Positions 51,120 to 59,422 of a stretch of 64,000 nt of DNA are shown piece by piece (position 1 is the stretch's first letter; the number at the start of each line of letters is the position of its first letter). The stretch covers positions 62,001 through 126,000 of the forward strand of contig JAJRXR010000054.1 of NCBI GenBank assembly GCA_024276195.1, in the 5' to 3' direction. The stretch is from Planctomycetota bacterium. Lineage in GTDB: Bacteria; Planctomycetota; Phycisphaerae; Phycisphaerales; UBA1924. The translations under genes and the position numbers were made by a program. The notes beneath the pieces were generated by a model. It did not search any database. It had not been told where the DNA came from and saw only the letters and a list, made by a program, of their open reading frames with translations.

Positions 51120-52094
51120 CTATCTCCTCACATCCCAGATATTGACGCGGCTGGCGCCGACGCGCTCAGCTTGATGCATCCGGGGCCTGGACGTGAAAAT
51201 GTCGTTGTCAACGAACTGCTCGGGCATGAAGTTCCCGTTGTTCCCGATCTCATACTGGCAGTTACGGAATTCCGCCTTGTTGCTCGGCGTTCCTACCATC
51301 AAATCCCAGTGATTCATGGTTTCGCCGGAATACGTCACTGTAGTGCCGCGTTCGTTGGACCATAGTTCGTGCGAAAGGGTGCCGACGGGAACGTCCTCAT
51401 AAGAAAACTGCCAGACGCCGAAAGTGGGTATGGATTGCTCGCAGACGAAGGTGCGCCGTCCGGCCAGTGGCCCCCCATAATAGCCTGTATTGACCTCTTG
51501 GTTCGCTGCTCCATTGGAGGCGTCAGCGACCTCAGCATAGAGCGCAATAAATACATCGCCAGGGCTGACACCCTGCGGAATTACGCTTGGGTCAGTGAAG
51601 CGTCCTCGAACGTATCCGAACTGCGCCCATCGAACAACTCTTGGCTCCCCCGAGACCACCATTTCCTGATTCACTCCAACGAAAGCACGGCTTGCCGCTT
51701 GCTGCAACACCATTCCTGGCTCTGCGCACAGTTCGGTTGTCTCGAAGTCAATGTCGGATGACACACCGGTCGCGAAGTTATGCAGCGTCGATGCAAATGC
51801 CCAGTATCTTACTCCATCAGGGCCACACTCGGTTTTCGGCGGGCCGTGAAAGCGAGATACGACAATAACGTCTTCCAAAGTAACGACGTCGTCGGTATCG
51901 TCCGGCTGGTCAAGTGCTATGCAACTCCCTGTTGCGGTGGTTCCGAGTGGACCCGCGAGGCAAGTCGGGATGAAAGCGATGTCGGAGTTGTCCACATCGC
52001 CGTCGTCATCAACATCGCCTACGAGTTGCGCAGGCGCCGCTGCCGTCAGAGTAGCTACGAAGGCGAATACGAACAGGTGGCGGGCATTCATCAT
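51120..52094 (-). CDS. Secreted protein with N-terminal dockerin-type EF-hand region
   Basis: 324 residues. Signal peptide of about 23 residues (HLFVFAFVATLTAAAPAQ). Directly after it comes GDVDDDGDVDNSDIAFI, a dockerin/EF-hand-like calcium loop, with a second weaker copy (DDTDDVVTLEDVIVVSRF). The rest (90-324) is a beta-rich body with several Cys pairs and no recognised family. GGGAG sits upstream of ATG 52094. In an operon with the gene downstream. AT-richer than the flanking genes. Confidence 0.75.
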   Translation of the reverse strand: MMNARHLFVFAFVATLTAAAPAQLVGDVDDDGDVDNSDIAFIPTCLAGPLGTTATGSCIALDQPDDTDDVVTLEDVIVVSRFHGPPKTECGPDGVRYWAFASTLHNFATGVSSDIDFETTELCAEPGMVLQQAASRAFVGVNQEMVVSGEPRVVRWAQFGYVRGRFTDPSVIPQGVSPGDVFIALYAEVADASNGAANQEVNTGYYGGPLAGRRTFVCEQSIPTFGVWQFSYEDVPVGTLSHELWSNERGTTVTYSGETMNHWDLMVGTPSNKAEFRNCQYEIGNNGNFMPEQFVDNDIFTSRPRMHQAERVGASRVNIWDVRR

Positions 52095-52185
52095 GATGAC
52101 TCTCCCTTGCGTGATGGTCTCTGGCAGGTGACGAGTCTCGCCTCAGTCTACATCGTCCGATACGCATCCCAAGCCCCCAAGGCGC

Positions 52186-52213
52186 AAGAAAAAGCCCCCC
52201 GTCGGATGGGGGA
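52186..52213 (-). terminator. Rho-independent terminator after rpsP
   Basis: On the minus strand CCCCCATCCGACGGGGGG is followed by CTTTTTCTT. It ends rpsP before the inserted secreted-protein operon. Confidence 0.82.
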
Positions 52214-52299
52214 CTCGCGTGAAAAACTCTGATTTGTGCGTTCATGCTCGCCAGAGCCCGATCCGGCGTGATCGGTCGAGGGAATCCACTTCCCCAGGA

Positions 52300-52686
52300 T
52301 CACCCCTCCGACGCGGCTTCCTCGGCGGGGGCCGCAGCTGCAGCGGCGGCGGCTTCGTCGGCTTTCTTCTGGGCGATCTTGGCGGCGACGCGCGCGTTGG
52401 CGTCTTCGCGGCGCTTCTCCCAGGCCCGCTTCATCTTGTCAGGAAGAAGGTCGTGCTTGGCCAGCAGGTCCTCGACCGTCTCGGAGGGCTGCGCGCCCTG
52501 GCTCAGCCAGTACTTGATGCGCTCGCCCTTGAGCTCGATCATCTTGCCCTCTTCGGTGGCGAGGGGGTCGAACCAGCCGAGCGGCTCGATGACTCGCCCG
52601 TTGCGCCGGGTGCGCTGATCGATCGCGTTGATGCGGTAGAAGGGTCGGTGGCGACGCCCGAGACGCTGCATTCGGATGCGAACCAT
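52300..52686 (-). CDS. rpsP: 30S ribosomal protein S16
   Basis: 128 residues. MVRIRMQRLGRRHRPFYRI, EPLGWFDP and KYWLSQGAQPSETV are characteristic; the tail is an Ala/Glu-rich extension of about 35 residues. AAGGAG is eight bases upstream. Usually followed by rimM, trmD and rplS; here rimM is absent and two secreted-protein genes intervene. Confidence 0.98.
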   Translation of the reverse strand: MVRIRMQRLGRRHRPFYRINAIDQRTRRNGRVIEPLGWFDPLATEEGKMIELKGERIKYWLSQGAQPSETVEDLLAKHDLLPDKMKRAWEKRREDANARVAAKIAQKKADEAAAAAAAAPAEEAASEG

Positions 52687-52916
52687 GATTCGGTCTCCTT
52701 CGATCAGCCCTCACACGGTTGGGGTGGGTGGGGCGGGTGAGCCCGGGGCTTGTCCCTCGACGCGGCGACCATCGGCGCGTCTGTGTGCCCTGGGGAGAGG
52801 ATTGTTGGCCCCGCCCGGGTGAAGGTCCAGAGGGAGATTCACACAGGCAGCGGGCGATCCTAAACGCACGGGTCGTGCGAGAGGGGCGAGCCAAGAAGGC
52901 GTGCTCAGGATGAACG

Positions 52917-53001
52917 TGGGCCCGGAGGGACTTGAACCCTCACTCCCTTGTGGGGAAGCGGATTTTAAGTCCGCCGCGTCTACCAGTTCCGCCACGGGCC
53001 C
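52917..53001 (-). tRNA. tRNA-Leu (anticodon UAA)
   Basis: 85 bases. Acceptor stem GGGCCCG/CGGGCCC, D-loop region GGCGGAACTGGTAGACGC, anticodon stem-loop CGGACTTAAAATCCG with UAA, long variable arm and T-arm AGGGTTCAAGTCCCT. The discriminator is A; CCA is not encoded. It lies upstream of rpsP on the same strand. Confidence 0.96.
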
Positions 53002-53267
53002 GTGATGAGAGCAGGGTATCCGCTCGGGGCGCACCGGCGAGAGCGGGGCGTCTGTTTCGGCGATATGGGATGGGCGAGATCGTTCAATCGGCGCGAGCGG
53101 GCGGCGTTGGGTAGGCTCCGCTGGCGCTGAGAGCGGCGTCATGGGTCGCAGCGGGGTGATGGCGGGGCGCCCTTCCTTATAGAGTGCTTCATCAAGTGCT
53201 TCGGCTTTGGGGTGCGAATGTGCAGGCCCCTGGATCCGCGAGCGGGATCTGTGGGCAGGGAGGCGCC

Positions 53268-56200
53268 GTGAGCGTCGAGGAACACGGACAGAACGAGTTT
53301 GTGGGCGAGTACGCGCCCGAGGAGCTGCTGTGGGAGGCGCCGGGGCGGAGCGTGTACGCGGCCAGGGCGCCGCTGAGCGATCGGTGTGAGCACGCGCTCA
53401 AGCGCGTCTGGCCCGACCCGCTGGGTTTCGGGCCTGGGGGCGTTGAGGCTGAGCGGCTCCTTGACAGCGCTGCGGTCCAGTCGCGCTGCGCCGAGGCGGA
53501 CCGGGGCGTCTGGGCGCGTGTACACGGCGCCGGCGAGCTGGGTGGGGACAGCGCGTATGTCGTGACGGACCTGCTGACGCGTAGCGCTGCGGATCTGGCC
53601 CGCCTGCGGGTCCGCCTGCGCGCCGGTGTGCTCGGGCGGATCGTCGGCGACGTGGTCCGGGGGCTGATCGTTCTGCGAGATTCCTGCGACGGACGGACGC
53701 ACGGCGCCCTCTCGCCCGAGAACGTGCTTATCAGCGGAGACGACCCGAGCGGGTGGCGAGGTGTGCTGACCGACCCGGCGCCGGGCGCCCTGCTCGCGCT
53801 CGATCCTGAGCGCGCACGGCGCGAGGACCTGCGCGCTCTCGGGCGGTTGATCGCGCTGCTTGTCACACACCGCGAGGCGAGCGGGGGCAAGATCGGCGGG
53901 GCGGACGAGTGCTGGTCGCGCCTCGGGCGCGTCGGGCCGGCCTGGCGGACGCTGTGCGCCGAGCTGCTCGAAGCGGACAATGCGGGCGATCTTGACGAGC
54001 TGAGCGGACGGATCTCAACGCTGCGCCAGCGGGCGGAGCGCCCCAAACGCCGGCGGCGCATCGGCGCGGTGGTCGCCGGTGTTCTGGCGGTGGGGCTCGG
54101 GGCGGCGCTGGTGTTCGGGCTGGGTGGAGATCCGACCAAGGGCGGCTCGACGCGGGCGCCGTTCGAGGAAGAGCCGTTCCGTGCCTGGTGCGCCGACGCG
54201 GAGATGTGGGTGCTGTATCTCGAGCGCGACGCGCTGGCGCGGCGCGATGAACTCGCGCTCGATCCGCATCTAGCGAGCGAACTCCTGCCCGTGCTCGACG
54301 AGGCGATCGAGCGAGAGATCGAGCTCGACCCCAGGACGCTCGTGCGCGCGTCGCCCAGGTCCAGGCTCCGCCTGCCGGAGATGGTCGAGCCCGACGAGCG
54401 CAACAAGAAGCTCGGCGGGCGCACCGCCGAGGCGCTCGACATCATCGGGCGCCTCCGCGGCGCGATCGCCTCGTGGGACGCGGTCTCGGGGGCGAGCGAG
54501 CGGGCGAAAGAGTACACGCGGCGCGGCTGGCGCCCGCAGGGCGCCTTTCTTGAGCGCCTGAGCTCGCGGGTGCTGGCGCCCGAGTGGACCGACCCGGTCA
54601 CGGGGTTGGTCAGTGTGCCCGAGACAATCGACGAGACCTTCGGCCCGGCGCTGGTTGAATCGCTGGTGCAGCTGAGCGAGGCGTCGAGGCTCAGCGATGA
54701 GATCGACAGCGCCTGGGAGCGCACGCTCGGGCGTCTGGACACAATCAGCGGCGCGGGCGCGCCGGCGGACGAGGGCGACGCGCCGGACCCGCTGCTGGGC
54801 GCTTTTGCCGAGCTGCCCGCGCGCTACACGGCTTTCCGCGGGCTCGGGGGCGATCTGGATTCGCTGCGAACATTGCACGGGCGTGTCATGCAGCTCGACG
54901 CGCTCTCAGGGGCGATTGAGTCGTTCATCGGCGACGGATGGGAGCGGGTGGACCGCCCGTTCTTCGCCTCACGATCGCAGGCGCTGCTGGCGTCTGACCC
55001 GGAAAGACCCGCACGGATCGAGGACTTTGAGCTGTGGCTCAGCGAAGCGTCCGACCCGGGCGTCACCAAGCTCGAAGCGCAGAGCGACCCACGCCTCGCG
55101 TACGGCGGGGCGGACGCGTTCGAGCCCCTGCCCGCCCAGATCGGGGCGCTGCGCGAGCGGTTCGGCGCGGAGCTGTTTACAGAACTGCTCAGCCAGAGCG
55201 ATCTGGTCGAACGCACGCCCCGCCTGGTGCGCGAGGCGCGCGAGCTGGACACCATCTCGTGGCAGCGTCTGACGCAGGACCGGGTCGAGAGCGGCGCCGA
55301 GCGCCTGAGCGCTGCGCTCGAACGCTCGCGGAGCGAGCTGGCGAGCCTGAGCGAGAACCTGGAGCGGACGGCCAACGCGTACCTGGACGAGCTGCGCGCT
55401 AGCGATGGGGTTTCGGCGCTGGCGACTCCCTCGATCGATAGCGCGTGGCGGGCGATGCGCGATGATCTGCTGGAGAGGTACGACGAGGACGGGCGTTTCG
55501 CGGAGCTGCGCCGGGCCGAGGCGCCGGCGCGGGAGCGGCTGCTGGAGATCGAGCGCCGCCTGGCGACGGGGTTGAGTTTCGAGCGGGCGCCGAGCGGGTT
55601 TGACGCCGATGCGCTGGCGCCCGTCCTGCGCGAGCGCATGGACGCGGCCTGCGCCCGGGGCGCCGCCCTGCTGACCTGGACCGGGCAGCAGTTCGAGACG
55701 CCCGCAGGCTTTGACGAGGCGATCGAGACCATCGCCCAGGGTGAACGCGAGTGGGGCGAGCGCCTGGGCGCGATGGTGAGCGACCACGCCCAGATCGAGC
55801 GTCTGCTCGATGACGCGATGCTGCTCGATGAGGCGGGCGAGGAAGGGCGCTCGGTGCGCGAGCTGGCGCTGGCGTGGCGCGATGATGATCTCCTGGGCGA
55901 TGACCGGGTCCGCGCCTCGCTCGCCGGCGTGCTCGGGCGGGTCGAGCGCCTGGAATCGATCGAGCGTGAGACAGACCCGCAGCGTCTGGCAGCGATGGCG
56001 ACGGATGATTCGATCGAGATCGCCGGGGCGCTGATCGCGTATCTCGGGGTTGATGAGGCTGATGCAAGCTGGCCCGCGAGCGCTGCGCAGCTCGAAACCG
56101 AGCGCGTCGCGATGCGAGGGCTTGGCGAGCGCGTCGCGGCGCTGGGGAGCGAGGACCGGCGCGCGGCGGTTCTGTCTCGCGTGAGGGCTGAGGCGCGCGG

Positions 56201-57611
56201 GCGCTGGGCGCGGTTTGCGGGGGGCGCCGGGGATCTGAGCGAGGTGGACGCGGCGGCGAGCATGCGGGCGGAGTTTGGCGCTGACCTGGGCGGGCTGCGC
56301 CCAGCCGCGGCGTACAACATCCTGCTGCGCGAGTTCCAGACCTCGGTGGATCTGACTGTTGATGAGCAAACGCTGCGCGCGCGCGTCGAGCGCCTGCGCG
56401 ATGAGCTGGCGCCGGTTCGGGCTGGGCTCAGCGACGCGAGGGCGCGCCGGTTTGTCGATGAGATCGTGGACATCGCCCGCCCGCCAGACGACACCCGGCG
56501 CGTGCTCGAGGCCAGAGAGTTTGGCCCGGGCCAGCATCGCTGGAACGCCTCGGACATCGACGGCGGCGAGACACTGGTCTACACATCGAATGGCGTTGGT
56601 GGGGCGCTGCGACTCGAGTTTGTGCGCATCGAGGCGGACAGCTCCAACGGGCTGAGGCGCGCGGCGTATGTGTCGAAGCGCGAGGTCTCGCTGGGCGTTG
56701 TCCGTGCGATGGGCGCGACGCTTGGGAGGGAGGATGTGATCGCCGGAGCGTCGTGGTCCAAGCTGGCCGAGTCGTCGTGGACCATGCTGGCCGATGCGCA
56801 GCAGCGCGCGGGTGAGCCCGGCGGGCAGGAGTGGGCCGGCGCCCGGGTCTGGAGCTGGGACCGGACGAGCAACGCCCTGGTCCCAGCGGAGTCGTGGCTC
56901 CGGCGCCACCCGCAGATCACGCCCGAGTCGCCCGCGTACGCGCCGGGCCTGGGCGATCCGAACGACCCATTGCTGATCGCTGCGGCGCAGGGGCGTCCGG
57001 GCGATTCGATGCCGATGAACCATGTTTCGCCCCGGGCGGCCCAGGCGCTCGCCCAGGCGCTGGGCGCTCGCATCCCGACCGAGACCGAGTGGCGCGCAGC
57101 GCTGCGGCGGCAGGGCGGCGCCGGCGGGAGCGCAAACCGTCGCGACGCGACGTTCGCGCGCCAGCGCGACTGGATCACACAGGTCGAGGCGAGGTTGCGT
57201 CAAGACGGGGCCGTCTCGCAGTTCTCGTACCCGGACCGCGGCGCGTTCCTGCCTCGAAGCATCGGCGCCAGCACGGACGGGAACGCCGTTGCGCTCAACA
57301 CCGACGATGGCGTGCTCTGGTTCACGCCCGTTGACGGTGGCGGTGGCAGGGTGTTCAGCGACCTGATCGGGAACGTCGCGGAGATTGTTTCGGTCGGGGA
57401 GGGGTTCGGCGTGATCGGCGCCTCGGCCCTGTCGGCTCCCGAGATCGACCCGATGACGCTCTACCCGCTCAGGCGCGCACAGTACAAGCGAGGCGCCAGC
57501 TCGGACGTCGGCTTCCGCCTGGCCCTGGACATCCCCGACGGCGTCTTCCGCCAGACCGTCAACCGGCGCATAGAAAAGCTGCTCGCGAGAGCAGCGTGTG
57601 TGTTCGAATGA
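53268..57611 (+). CDS. Pseudokinase-TM-FGE fusion of a type VI secretion locus
   Basis: 1447 residues from GTG 53268 (GGGAGG just upstream). Residues 1-250 resemble a Ser/Thr kinase: a possible ATP lysine in HALKRVW, HGALSPEN (145-152) where the HRD catalytic loop should be, and TDPAPG where DFG should be. Catalytic Asp is missing, so it is a likely pseudokinase. One membrane helix follows (265-286). A long helical, Glu/Ala/Arg-rich periplasmic part fills about 300-1080. The C-terminal 340 residues look like the formylglycine-generating enzyme/SUMF1 fold (VSKREVSLGVV, RIPTETEWRAALR, FSDLIGNVAEIV, SSDVGFRLAL), as in TagR. In known type VI systems PpkA (kinase) and TagR (FGE-like) act together; here both modules are one protein. 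Confidence 0.72.
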   Translation: MSVEEHGQNEFVGEYAPEELLWEAPGRSVYAARAPLSDRCEHALKRVWPDPLGFGPGGVEAERLLDSAAVQSRCAEADRGVWARVHGAGELGGDSAYVVTDLLTRSAADLARLRVRLRAGVLGRIVGDVVRGLIVLRDSCDGRTHGALSPENVLISGDDPSGWRGVLTDPAPGALLALDPERARREDLRALGRLIALLVTHREASGGKIGGADECWSRLGRVGPAWRTLCAELLEADNAGDLDELSGRISTLRQRAERPKRRRRIGAVVAGVLAVGLGAALVFGLGGDPTKGGSTRAPFEEEPFRAWCADAEMWVLYLERDALARRDELALDPHLASELLPVLDEAIEREIELDPRTLVRASPRSRLRLPEMVEPDERNKKLGGRTAEALDIIGRLRGAIASWDAVSGASERAKEYTRRGWRPQGAFLERLSSRVLAPEWTDPVTGLVSVPETIDETFGPALVESLVQLSEASRLSDEIDSAWERTLGRLDTISGAGAPADEGDAPDPLLGAFAELPARYTAFRGLGGDLDSLRTLHGRVMQLDALSGAIESFIGDGWERVDRPFFASRSQALLASDPERPARIEDFELWLSEASDPGVTKLEAQSDPRLAYGGADAFEPLPAQIGALRERFGAELFTELLSQSDLVERTPRLVREARELDTISWQRLTQDRVESGAERLSAALERSRSELASLSENLERTANAYLDELRASDGVSALATPSIDSAWRAMRDDLLERYDEDGRFAELRRAEAPARERLLEIERRLATGLSFERAPSGFDADALAPVLRERMDAACARGAALLTWTGQQFETPAGFDEAIETIAQGEREWGERLGAMVSDHAQIERLLDDAMLLDEAGEEGRSVRELALAWRDDDLLGDDRVRASLAGVLGRVERLESIERETDPQRLAAMATDDSIEIAGALIAYLGVDEADASWPASAAQLETERVAMRGLGERVAALGSEDRRAAVLSRVRAEARGRWARFAGGAGDLSEVDAAASMRAEFGADLGGLRPAAAYNILLREFQTSVDLTVDEQTLRARVERLRDELAPVRAGLSDARARRFVDEIVDIARPPDDTRRVLEAREFGPGQHRWNASDIDGGETLVYTSNGVGGALRLEFVRIEADSSNGLRRAAYVSKREVSLGVVRAMGATLGREDVIAGASWSKLAESSWTMLADAQQRAGEPGGQEWAGARVWSWDRTSNALVPAESWLRRHPQITPESPAYAPGLGDPNDPLLIAAAQGRPGDSMPMNHVSPRAAQALAQALGARIPTETEWRAALRRQGGAGGSANRRDATFARQRDWITQVEARLRQDGAVSQFSYPDRGAFLPRSIGASTDGNAVALNTDDGVLWFTPVDGGGGRVFSDLIGNVAEIVSVGEGFGVIGASALSAPEIDPMTLYPLRRAQYKRGASSDVGFRLALDIPDGVFRQTVNRRIEKLLARAACVFE

Positions 57612-57634
57612 TGGCGCCCCGGAGCGAGGTGGGA

Positions 57635-57886
57635 TTACTCGATGGGCACGGAGGCGAAGGTGTCGCCCGCCGGGCTTTGCGCGGCTTTGTAGTAGGCGAT
57701 GACCATGGGCTGGTGGAAGCTCGACGAGCCGAGCGAATCGCCCACGCCCGGGCTGTACCGCAGCGCGGTCGGGTTGCAGGGCATCGGCTTGCTGGCCCGG
57801 TTGGCCCCCGACGAGCACCCGAAGCCCGTCAGGGCGAGGGCGGCGAGCGAGGCGGCGGACAGAACGGTGCGGCGGCGGATGGTCAT
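57635..57886 (-). CDS. Small lipoprotein
   Basis: 83 residues from ATG 57886 (GGGGA upstream). Twin-Arg-like start MTIRRRTVLSAASLAAL, then the lipobox LTGFGC. The mature part is short and polar with no recognised domain. It is antisense to the surrounding type VI genes, though placed between them. TssJ of type VI systems is a lipoprotein but about twice as long, so identity with TssJ is not supported. Confidence 0.55.
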   Translation of the reverse strand: MTIRRRTVLSAASLAALALTGFGCSSGANRASKPMPCNPTALRYSPGVGDSLGSSSFHQPMVIAYYKAAQSPAGDTFASVPIE

Positions 57887-58155
57887 GGCGTGTCCCCAAG
57901 AGGTGCTGTGTACTCGGGGGACGGTGCGGTACAGATGCTGGAGCGGGCGAACGATCTGGCGTGCTCGCCCGCGCCGCGGGGACGATCCAAGACTCCAAAG
58001 CACGCAGACGTTGCAGGCCCGAGCGCCGAGCGTCCGAGAGCATGTGAGAGAGCGTTCCCCGGAGCGGGGCAGACAGGGGCGCCGCCCCGTATCATGCTCC
58101 TCAATGACCGGCGCGCCGTCGGCGCGATCCGCACAGAAAGGACGATCGGCACACG

Positions 58156-58734
58156 ATGAGCACCGACCCCGAGACCCTGACCGCGCGGGCGCACGAGCGC
58201 ATCCGTGAGATGCTCGGGCTCGAGGCGGGCGCCGTGCTCGATCAGGCCCGCCTGGGCGATGTGCTGGCGATGGTCCTCAAAGAGTTCATCGGCATCGACC
58301 AGGTGACGACCGGCGCCTGGGGCCAGATGGCGCCCGCCTCCGACGCCCGCAGCGCCTCACGCATCGGCGAACTCGCGGGCGCCTACCTGAAATCAGGCTC
58401 GGACGAGGACCGCGCGGCCCTGCTGGGCGATCTGGAGGCGGCCCGCCTGCTGGGCGTCTGCCTGCTTGCCGCGACGCCCCGGGCCGGGCAGGTCTCGTGG
58501 AGGCACGTCGCTCGCCTGGCGCCCGAACGCCTCGAGGGCGTCGCCAAGGCGGAGAAGAAGTGGAACGAGAGCCTCGAGTTCGCCTGCTGGCGCAAGTACA
58601 AGGAGCTGGCGGGCGAGATGGACTCGGCGGGCTTTGAGGACGAGGTCATGAGCGCGATCGGCTCCTACGTCCAGACCCTGCTCGACAAGCGCCAGCACGT
58701 CACGGATGCAGCGGATGCGGGGGGCGGGTCGTGA
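58156..58734 (+). CDS. Unknown protein in the type VI locus
   Basis: 192 residues, helical, soluble, no signal peptide. The 3' end overlaps the tssL start by four bases, so it is made with TssL and TssM. The segment WNESLEFACWRKYKELAGEMDSAGF is the most distinctive part. I do not recognise the family. Position suggests a cytoplasmic component or regulator of the secretion complex. Confidence 0.7.
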   Translation: MSTDPETLTARAHERIREMLGLEAGAVLDQARLGDVLAMVLKEFIGIDQVTTGAWGQMAPASDARSASRIGELAGAYLKSGSDEDRAALLGDLEAARLLGVCLLAATPRAGQVSWRHVARLAPERLEGVAKAEKKWNESLEFACWRKYKELAGEMDSAGFEDEVMSAIGSYVQTLLDKRQHVTDAADAGGGS

Positions 58735-59414
58735 CGACTCTGCCAGAGCTGTGCGAGCAGTTGTTCCAGTACGTCTGCCGGTTGAGCCGGTCGGCGCGCA
58801 AGGGCGTGGCGCTCGACGCGGGGCTGGTCCGGTCGGACGTGCGCGCGCTGATGGGCGAGCTGGGCTCGCGCGCCCGGGGCGAGACGGGGATGACGGTGCT
58901 GGTGGACGATGTGCGGGTGGCGCTGGCGTTGTTTGTCGATGAGACGGTGCGGACGAGCGTGCCGGGTGTGGGCGAGTCGTGGGGATCGATCGCCGACGAG
59001 ATGGAAGGCTTCGAGGTGGACCCGTCGCGGTTCTTTCAGACGATGGAGGACGCGCTCGGGGACATGAGCCAGGGCGGGTTGCAGCGCGTCGAGACGCTGC
59101 AGATCTGTCTGGGGCTCGGGTTCACCGGCGGGCGGACACCCGGCGAGGTGGCGTCGCTGATCGAGCGAGCTGGTGAGCGTCTGGGCGGGCGGATGGACGC
59201 GGACCCGATGGCGCGGGTCTGCCCGGAGGCGTATGAGCATGTGGACACGAGCGACCTGATCCAGCCCGCCGGGCGGAGCGTGGTGGGGATCGGCGTGGCG
59301 CTCGTGGCGTTGATTGTTGTGGTCGTGGTGGGCAACGCGCTGATCTACAAGAACGCGTCGGGCGAGCTGCGGGCGGCGCTGCGCGGCATCGAGCACGCGA
59401 TCGGAGCCGATTAG
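58731..59414 (+). CDS. tssL: TssL/DotU-like type VI secretion protein
   Basis: 227 residues from GTG 58731. The pattern matches DotU: an N-terminal helical pair, VDDVRVALALFVDETV (the conserved D-E), SWGS, FFQTMEDAL, ETLQICLGLGFTGG and a single C-terminal membrane helix (VGIGVALVALIVVVVVG). TssL anchors with TssM in the inner membrane to form the trans-envelope complex. Nine bases before tssM, the usual order tssL-tssM. Confidence 0.85.
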   Translation: MTTLPELCEQLFQYVCRLSRSARKGVALDAGLVRSDVRALMGELGSRARGETGMTVLVDDVRVALALFVDETVRTSVPGVGESWGSIADEMEGFEVDPSRFFQTMEDALGDMSQGGLQRVETLQICLGLGFTGGRTPGEVASLIERAGERLGGRMDADPMARVCPEAYEHVDTSDLIQPAGRSVVGIGVALVALIVVVVVGNALIYKNASGELRAALRGIEHAIGAD

Positions 59415-59422
59415 GAACACCC

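Noticed and set aside
57635..57886. TssJ lipoprotein
   Set aside because: Much too short, opposite orientation, and no transthyretin-like beta pattern.
54969..58043. Long minus-strand frame of 1024 codons opposite the type VI fusion gene
   Set aside because: Arg/Pro/Ala-rich translation without domains; it mirrors the codon bias of the plus-strand gene, which has a signal helix and recognisable domains.
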